This document shows positions 1 through 64,000 of a stretch of 64,000 nt of DNA, in pieces. The DNA comes from Malurus cyaneus samueli. Taxonomy: Eukaryota; Chordata; Aves; Passeriformes; Maluridae. Position 1 is the stretch's first letter; the number at the start of each line of letters is the position of its first letter. The stretch spans positions 47,269,314-47,333,313 of the forward strand of contig CM019217.1 in NCBI GenBank assembly GCA_009741485.1, written 5' to 3'. Under the pieces are notes generated by a model. It did no database searches, was not told the DNA's origin, and saw only the letters and a list, made by a program, of their open reading frames with translations. The position numbers were made by a program, and so were the translations under genes.

Positions 1-1664
1 TTCTGATGGAGCAGCTTGAACAGCAGTAGTAAAGCAGGACAGAGAACACACAGAACATCATTGCTAATAGTCTACACAACATGTTAATGTTGTGAAGGAG
101 GCACATTTGAACTCAACTTTCAAACCTAAGCTCTATCTGAAAATGGTTTAATACCTTTTAAGATTCCATTTAAATTAATTTAATGCTTCTTTTCTCTAAA
201 ACCTCATTAGGGATTTTGCCAATAAAATACAATCAGGACTGAGAAACAAATCTCTTTGTAATCTTTTTTTAGCTCAAATCTATTCCAAAGCATTTTGTTC
301 ATGAGTAAATCAAAAATCCATAGAAGGAAAGAAAATTAATGAGTGTAATGCACATAAAAAAAGTGATGGCAATAATATTAGAAAAAGAATTTTGACTGCA
401 CCATTTAATAATTTTCAATTGATCAGTTTTGATAGCAGATAAATGCTAGTTTTGCTAGCAGGGTTTTTGTAAGTGTTCTACAATATATCTAGTATTCTCT
501 CACTCATTTCTGTCCTTGTTCTTGAGTCTTTTCTCTGCTCCTACAGCTAAGTCATGCTGTCAACTACAAGTTTAATTAAAAATTGGGCCCCAAAACTCTT
601 ACCAAGAAAATAAATGGAGTATAAAAGTACAGTTGAACCTTCAAAGGTTCCTTTCATCTGTGATGCTACACATTCACATAACTCTTCTCTGAAACTCAGC
701 CAAACTCTTGTGATCTGCAAAATTCTGCAAGAAAAAACTTTTCAGAAATGCCTGAAGAGGCAAAAAAAAAAAAAAAAAACAAACCTGCAAAACACCCCTA
801 AACATTTCATACACTGCAGGACTGGAGCTGTGACTGGAAACCTTGCAGAGAACTAGCCAGCCTCTCCATTTTCACAACACTGATAACAGGTGTTTATCAG
901 GAAGGAGATGCTATCTCAAGCTCATTATCACTTCTCTGTCCAGCAGCCAAGAAGACAAACCATGCACTCACAATTATATTTACCTCTCAGAGTTTTTAAG
1001 ACGAATGTTATCATACTGCTCAGAGTACAGTCATAAGATGCCACTTTCATCTAACATTGGAAATGCTGAAACAATTCACTGGTGTGTCCCTTTCACCTGA
1101 TAGGACAGAAAATGTTGAGTTAAACATTTAAACTAATTCACAGCATGGTAATGTAAAGGCAGAAACACACAAACATGCATGCATGAAGAGCCTCAAAACA
1201 TTGCACTAGAAATGATAGTTTCACAAACTGAGATAACAGAAGAGATCTGTAAAGAAAATTTTACATTAATTTATGTCACATGAGATATGACCTAGATTTA
1301 TCTTCAGGAAAGGCTGTTCTGATGAACCCCATGCCTTTGACCACTGTTACTTCATTCCCTCTACATCTTCTAGAGCATGTTCAGAATAAATACAAGCCTA
1401 CGTAATTTTTATGATGGAGATTCAAACCCTGACAGCCATTACCATTTAAGATGTTTTCCATCCTTGTGGGCATCTTTTTGGCTTTTTTGTTTTTGAAGAA
1501 GCAGGCTGTGGATGCGTGTTTTCAATGTACAGCATGAAGGATAAATGCAAATAATACCAAAAATGACCCTTTGATTTTGCAGATGGGAAGCAGGGCAATC
1601 CTACCCAGGTCACTAAACCATCTAAATGTAAGGCTGAATGACCTGTAACAGAACAATATATGGC

Positions 1665-1671
1665 AAAAAAA

Positions 1672-1702
<31 letters not shown>

Positions 1703-1711
1703 GAAAAAAAA
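1665..1711 (+). repeat. poly(A)-rich tract
   Basis: About 26 consecutive A from 1665, then A runs broken by single G to 1711. No retroelement body was recognised upstream. Confidence 0.9.
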
Positions 1712-2752
1712 CAACCTAGCGAAAACCACACCAGAAGAAAAAATACACATTAAACTGGAAAAAGGTGAAATGTGAAATCTATCCCTTTTCTATAAACACA
1801 TGTGGAAAGAATAATACCTAGCCTTTTTTATTCTTGGCATCCCCCCACTCCACCTCCTTTACATTCCAAGGGAAGATCTGCCAACTTCGGGCCATATCCG
1901 TTTCTCTCCTGTTGTTTGCCAGTATTAGCACACATTTTTTCCTAAGATTTCCAAATGAGTCGTTTGTTAGGTGGGACTGTTTGGACCTGCCCTTCCCTCC
2001 TTTGCTGGCAGTGATCTGGGTGGTTCACAGGCACACACATCCTGGATCACATGCTCGGCTTTGGCTTTTTTGGAATTGAAAAGATTCCTGAACCAGGCTT
2101 CACTCCGGGGCCATCTGCTCCTGGAGGTCAGAGGACCTGCACCAGTACATCCAAATGCTGCTAATGCTCCCTTTGTCCTGAAGCACACACTGAGGAAAAC
2201 GTATCTGTGCCTTACTTATTGAAGCTGCTCGTGTAGACTTGCAGTACTTCTGTCCTGTAAAACATTTCTAAAATCTTCTATCTGGATCTGCTTTTTGCTA
2301 CACATATAAACAGAGGGTGAATTCACCTCTACGCTGCAGCTTAGCACTGTTGTAACTCTTTTAAGATTTAAGTTAGACTAAACAAAGGGATGAGTTTTAA
2401 CCAAGAGAGACTAACTAAAATTATTTAAAAATAAAATATTGAATAGATCAGGGTGTACACTACTCATTCTTTGTATATAATAATGTGAGAAAGGGGTAAG
2501 ATTCAGATTTGTCGTAAAATGTGCCAACTCAACATTGCTAAAGCTGCATCCACTACAAACAGGTTTTAATGTGTCACTGGAACAGAAGGAAATATAAACC
2601 TCAATCAGCTTGATTCCAAGTCCACTGATTTTAATATTAGCTTTGTTAAGAGTAGCCCTTCTGTCGGAACTTCTTTTGAAGATACAAAAAAAAAAACCCA
2701 ACCTCATCACACCAAGAGCTATTACAATATAGCCAACAGTCCTTGTGCCCTG

Positions 2753-2838
2753 CTTTCTACCCCTCCCTCCCCTCATCTCTACCCTCTCTTTCCTCCTCTC
2801 TTTCTCTCTCTCTCCTCCCATGTCTTTTTTTTTTTTTT
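2753..2838 (+). repeat. pyrimidine-rich (C/T) low-complexity tract ending in a T run
   Basis: The plus strand is almost purely C and T from 2753, with CTCTCT units, and ends in a T run around 2825-2838. It is a simple low-complexity repeat in the EGF 3' flank. Confidence 0.9.
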
Positions 2839-5455
2839 AATTCTCATGGACAGGAAGCTTGCAAGGACCTCCTGAGTCATTTGCCTGATGTCATCCCACG
2901 AGAGGTGGAGTGAGGAGCAGAACCAAGAGCTCCTGAGTGCTCACAGCCACTCTCGAAGGGAGCAGTATCCTCAGCCACAAAGCCCTGAACTTGCTTTTTG
3001 AGAGAATATTACAGTTTGAAGGATGCAGAAGAAGATTAGCAAACCACTGGCTGGATGGAGCCTTTAGGTGTGGTTTATTATTACATTACACAAGGCTGGT
3101 CAGATCCAGATCCAGCTGGATGCCTCAGCATTTGGTATTGTTCAGCTCTGGGGTCAAGGTTCCCTCTCTGTTATGAAAATGGGCTCAGAATGTGTTTTGA
3201 TGTACTTCCCACAATTCACACAGATTATTAGGTATGAGAGAAGACAAAAGAACTGTTATGATTACAGCATATGATAAGCAATAGGGGATGCCTTGTTATA
3301 CATCTCTGTTGACTGAAGGTGGTGTTTAGCACATCTCTGTGTTTAGGCCAACAAAAATCTCTTAGAGGTAAAAAGCATTGCACAGTGATTAAAGACACTG
3401 ACAAACCTCAAAAAATAGACAGTTAATACCATGTTTAGGATCTCATTTAGGAGATTTTGCAGAGAAGAGTGTTACTTAAAACTAACTGCTGTTGACCAGC
3501 AGAGAAATGAGGAAAGATACAATAATCTTATGCAATCCCAGTTTTGGTCTGTTCCCTTGACCTGGATTAACCTTTTTCCTTTTATCTGTATTTTAATTCC
3601 AAACACCTCGCTTAAATGCAACTGTATCCAGATCTCTGCTAAAAGCTTTAATGAGCAACACTAAGGTCAGCGGAAATGTTTGAACTTAATTATTATTATT
3701 TCATATAAATGCTGTAGGGATCCTAGAATCTCCCATAGTTATTGGTTATTTTGGTCTCCAGTGAGATGTTGAGCATCTGGCTGTATTAGTTTATTGATTT
3801 CTTTTTTAAATGGTTGTCTTTCAAGAGCCATTTAAAATACATGTTTCTCCTTCTTAACTTACACACCCTGCACAGAACTGGGTCCAACTTTCTTTTGTAA
3901 AAAAGAAGTAAACAGCAAAATGGTTTTTATAATCTTAGTGTAAATATTTCTATTTCTTTCTTGAGGGAAGACATTTTAAATTTATACATAGCACACTTTT
4001 ACTATTTTTACTATATTATGTTTAGCTACTGTTAATAGAATAATGAAATATCTACTGTGCATTCTTTCAATTTATTACATCACAATCAAATGTATTATTT
4101 TGTGCAATCAATAGTAACAAAAATTATGTCCATTTAAGTGTGCACACTTTTGTAGACTGAATGTGGCGCATCAAACTTGTTGTCTTTAATCAATAGAAAT
4201 CCCAGAGCAGCTAATTATTTTGTAAATTATTAAGTATTCTTTTCATTGTTTGCATCCTATTAATACCTAGGGAACTTATTACTGGACCAGGACTCCAGCT
4301 GTTCTGTTTCCAGTATCTGCCCACATAAAAGTGAGCAATTCCCTTACATTGTGTCTTTTGACTTTATATTAAAACCAGTCCAAACTGGTTTGGATAAAGA
4401 CCGTACGGGTGAGGCCAATGTTGCAACATGGACTGAAAACTGGCTGTCAGACAGGATCCCAAAGCCCACAGTGAGCAAACTGTGAGGGTCAGGCTGATAG
4501 GGGTAACATGGACCAGACTACCCGTGAACTAAAGCTCCAGCAATGTATGTGCTATAAAACCAGATGTTTGGAAAGTCAACGGCATCATGCAGCAGAGAGT
4601 TCTAGGACTCGGACTTTCTTGAAATTCTTCTTGGAAATTATACCCTAACTTCTTACCTGGAAAACAGACAGCTGCCAGACTACAGTGTCTTGATCTATGA
4701 AGTGTAGAAATTCCTTCTGGGCTTTGGGCTGGCTTCAGCTTGCATCTAACAGAATAGAAGAGCCGTGACCATCCCCTCCAAAGAGCCAGTGGGCAAGGAG
4801 AAGGCATTTTGGCTGTAACACCCACAGGTGTTAACCTTGAGGAGGAGGAGGTGAAGTGGCTAGGGACACACTACAAAAGGGCTTCTGCATCTGATTATTG
4901 CAGCTGCTACCTCAAAAGTCAAGTTCCAAAGTTTTGGAGCTGCAGGATATTAAGGATCCCTAAGTTTGGTTAGAAGGGACTGAGGCTTTTCACGAGTCTG
5001 AATCGAGTCCACCTCGGTACTGAGGAGTGCCTGCAAGTTAATCCCGTGATGAATGGTCTTCACAAAGTTAGCTGGTTCTGGTCCACATCAAAACTGGCAT
5101 TAAACAGCAGTCTCAATAAAAGATCAGAGGAACATAAGCCAAGTTAGGTTATCACGCTTGCAGATTGTATTTGGGGTGCATTCCTGGGCTTTGGGGGAGG
5201 CCTCTAATGCCACTAACTTCTTTCCATTTCACATGCACAGAGATAAAAGTGGCCAGTTATCAGAGAGTGAAGCAATAACACCAAGTGTGTCCTGAAGACT
5301 AATGGAACTCTGTAGGCATCACCCTGAAATAACATGAGATAAAATTATTCTCAATAAGACAAAACCACAATTCATATTAAGAGGGCATGGGCTTCCCCTA
5401 TTTAATCCCATTCTTCTCACTTTTTCCATGGAAGGTTTTGTTTTTTTGGGTTTTA

Positions 5456-5472
5456 TTTTTTTTTTTTTTTTT
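5456..5472 (+). repeat. poly(T) tract
   Basis: A run of 17 T that follows TTTTGGGTTTTA-type sequence. It is simple sequence in the EGF 3' flank. Confidence 0.85.
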
Positions 5473-8400
5473 AAAAGGTGCTTTTTCATCCTAAAAGAGA
5501 TCACCAAGATGAAAAATTTCTGTCTGAACAGATAAACCTTTTCAAAGCTGCAAGTGACTGCAAAAGGGACATAAAATCAGATGCATCATGCAGTTCTGTG
5601 ACTGGGAACATTGCATTGCCTGTGTCCATTATGAACGAGCATGAATCATTCCTGACTTGCTTACAGTGAAAATACAGCTTCAGGGAACTGAAATGCTAAT
5701 TTCAATAAAGTCAAGATTTACCAAACTAAACAAGATCACTTCGCTCTTTAAAATGGCCCATGGTTTTCTCACTTTGGACTTATCAATCTTTTCTCCCATT
5801 ATGTTTCTAAATTCTTCTTTTACAGCTTAATACAACAGAGGACAATTTTATTGTTAAAAGTCAGAGTACTCCAGTAGGATTTAAGATCAATATTAAGTTT
5901 GTTACACACATAGAAATTCCAACAATTTTAAAAGCATTTTTGATGAATGCAATTTAGCCAAAAAAACTGAGGAACCTCCAGGATTCAACAATTTTACTTC
6001 AACTGACCTGCATGTAAAGCCTGAAGAGAATATCTTGGCCGCTTATTTGGAAAAAATACTGTAAATCCATGGATAACCTTTCCCGACAAATAAGTAGCAG
6101 CTTTCATAGCAGTCCTTTAAATGTGCACAAAAAGGATTATATGGCTTTTACTGGTTTATGAAAGGTAAAACTAAAATATAAAATAAAAACTTACCATATT
6201 CAAGGTAGGATCTACCTGCAAGTGTCAGTAGATAATCCTATTTAGTACAGGTGCTTTGGGTGGACAATGAGAAACCAATGCACATGCTGCACCAACACAT
6301 TATAGACTGTGGCTGCATGAAACCAGAGGAACTTTCAACACACGTGGCGTGGGTTAACTGGAACCAGAATTGTGCACTCTCTTCTCTCAAAACAAGAGGG
6401 ACACCAAGGATTTGTATCTCTTTTTTTTCTAATTTTATTTTATAAATCAATAACTTTATAAACATACAAATAAACCAAATATATTATATTTGTGCTGAAA
6501 TATCATTTCAAATTTTAACACTAAAGATTATTTTGAGTTTAGAGCTGAGTTTAGGAAAAATTTAAAACTCCAAACACTCTAATCACAAAAACATATCAGC
6601 TTGGTTTCCCTATCTTATTCTGTAAAAACACTATCAAATTTAAAGTTAGATCCTTGGAAGGAAAGCAAAATAAACAAAAAAAAAAGGGGGGTAGGATAAC
6701 AAACTAATTTTTAAGGAGTCTGAAACATCTTTATTTAGGCAAAGTTCAAAGTTACAAATCTTTATTTCTTTTGATTGGGGAAACTTCCAATGAAATGTTG
6801 ACTGCCATTCAACACAACTTTTGAATTTTAAGCACACAAACATACTTCACCAGAGAAACTCAAAGTGCAGGGATCAAAGTCTTTTTATTGGTAGCTTTCA
6901 TGGAAATAAAATGCTTTTCTGAACTGGGGCCTTTACACCTGGACTGTCTTCCCATTAAATATGGAAGATCAGTAATGAACTGAAAGACCAAAGAATCCAA
7001 ACTAGATGCTTTGAACAATGCTAATGAAATTAAACTATATTGAACTTAAAATTAAATCTGTCAAGTCCTAATGATTCAACACAGTTGTTGCCTGCTTCTG
7101 AACACAGTTTAGTATGCCAACACCTCTCAACTATTTCTCTTTCTGTGGAAGTACCCTTGGTGCCATCCACACGAGAGAATGAGTCTTCACTGCTATTAGT
7201 CCCAACCAGGTTTTGGAAATGCCTATTTTACAAGTTTATTCTGAAACCAGAACTGATGTGGTTACAAAACAGACTCAACAATTCAAAGCCACCGGCAAAA
7301 ATTACTTCAGAAGTTAAGTAAGTGACAATCCTCTACAAAACTTAGCATTATCATTTTTGTAACTCTGACAATTTGAACTCAGTGCTCTTACTGTTTGCAC
7401 CTACACAGAAAAAAAAACAGACTTCAGAAAGTTACTCCAGTGTGTAACTATTTTGGATATGAGGTAAGAGCCTTTCAATACTCTTCCCCATATTTGTCGA
7501 CAGAGCTGGTAATAAAATAAAAAAAATAAAAAAGACAACATTCTATACCTTTCTGGCAGGATTCAAAAAAACCCAGAAAAGCAGAATAGTAAACACACAA
7601 ATTAGTAACATTTGCCACTATTATCCAGCTTATGAATTACAAGGATCACTAGTTGTGGGTCCTGTAGCAGAGTTTAAAGGTTACAACATCAGGCTTCAAA
7701 AGCAGAGGACTGAGATATCCCCTACAAATAATAAAAAAACATTATTAGTAATTTAGCTGATTTCCAGGTATCTTACTAAGTACACCATATAATGGATCAG
7801 GATTTGGTGCCAGGCACACTTCTGTGAGGCAAGGACAGCTCCAGTGCATGCCTCTCCACAGGGCTGAAAGCAGACACAAGCCCACTTCCTTAGTCCAGAA
7901 ATAATCCTGTTATACTCTGAAGGATTAGTGTAGACTGGGGGGGAAAAAAAAAAAGAAAGAATCATACCCCTCAAATGTTGCCCATCTTTAATCATATATG
8001 CCCACAAACCATCCTGCAGCACACCAAACCTAATTTCACCTAATTTCATCTCAGGTGAAATCCAGGAAATTGCACTGGCCTGTCACCAGCACTGGGGAGA
8101 GGCATATAGTGCCCATGACAAATATTTTAACAATGAGATTAATTTTGAACTAATTGTTCAGCATTATCCTCCATTCCTGTTTCTCTGCAGCTGTCCTTGT
8201 GACCTCTTTTACAGGCAGTTTCTAGACTCTGTATGTGTGTAAAGATCACTACTTGCAACAAGCTCCCTTAGAAAATAGTTATCACTGATAAATCACCCAC
8301 TTGTCTGTTCCCCCCTCGGTGACCTCTTGGCAGGCAGTTAATGAAGTTAGCAGCAGTGATACTTAGAGAGCACTCATTGCCAACACCATGCTCTCAGTAA

Positions 8401-8578
8401 CTCTTCCAAGCAGAGATGACAGGGAAGGAGCAGCAAGGACTTCTCTGACTTGATTTGATTTGTGGTAGGCTCTTTCCAAAGCAGATTTTAACGAAAAAAA
8501 TTAGTGTTGCTTCAGTCTTTTTGCGAGTCCCCATCCTTTGCTGACTTCCTGCCTTTCCCATTCAAGCACAGACTGCTC

Positions 8579-64000
<55,422 letters not shown>

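Larger units (their letters stand above)
1..8578 (-). other. EGF 3' UTR and 3' flank; no other gene recognised
   Basis: The 3' UTR begins at 8578 and runs leftwards. Candidate minus-strand poly(A) signals are ATTAAA at 7987-7992, AATAAA at 7235-7240 and AATAAA at 6884-6889. The sequence alone cannot choose among them. No splice-bounded coding segment was recognised. In mammals ELOVL6 lies beyond the EGF 3' end, but none of its protein is visible here. Confidence 0.55.

Noticed and set aside
1..8578. Search for the neighbouring ELOVL6 gene, expected beyond the EGF 3' end from mammalian synteny
   Set aside because: No ELOVL6 coding sequence is visible. A 3' UTR could be present but cannot be recognised from sequence alone.

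Overview
The window is vertebrate, almost certainly avian, genomic DNA. Fragments of CR1 LINEs with the typical bird 3' ends lie at about 49600-49826, 39841-39917 and 24349-24391. No SINE-rich background is visible, and introns are short to moderate. There are no bacterial-style operons. Nearly all lines of open reading frame outside the exons below are chance.

One gene dominates the window: EGF (pro-epidermal growth factor), read on the minus strand from the right edge to about 8.6 kb. I placed 25 coding exons by matching acceptor and donor sites, intron phase and similarity to mammalian pro-EGF. The right edge cuts exon 1 inside the signal peptide, so the start codon is missing. Twenty-four exons correspond one for one to human exons 1-24. 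One additional phase 1-1 exon (54678-54809, called 1b here) encodes a calcium-binding EGF domain that human and mouse pro-EGF lack at this point. The order along the protein is: signal peptide end, extra cbEGF, first YWTD (LDLR class B) propeller (exons 2-5), four EGF-like modules (exons 6-9), second YWTD propeller (exons 10-14), EGF-like module (15), linker (16), three EGF-like modules (17-19), the hormone itself (20-21), transmembrane helix (21), and a divergent cytoplasmic tail (22-24) ending in TAG at 8579-8581.

Three features stand out. Intron 21 begins with a minisatellite made by tandem copying of the exon 21/intron 21 junction. Twelve additional copies, each with its own 5' splice-site-like sequence, lie directly downstream of the real donor. 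Exon 17 is 116 nt where phase and homology require 117, so this assembly carries a one-base frameshift in an EGF-like domain. The segment before the hormone lacks the arginine cleavage site known from mammals.

The left 8.5 kb is the 3' flank of EGF, with the 3' UTR at its right side and no other gene recognised. The remaining sequence is intronic, with homopolymer tracts, a pyrimidine-rich tract, three CR1 fragments, a small 13-bp repeat and two assembly gaps.
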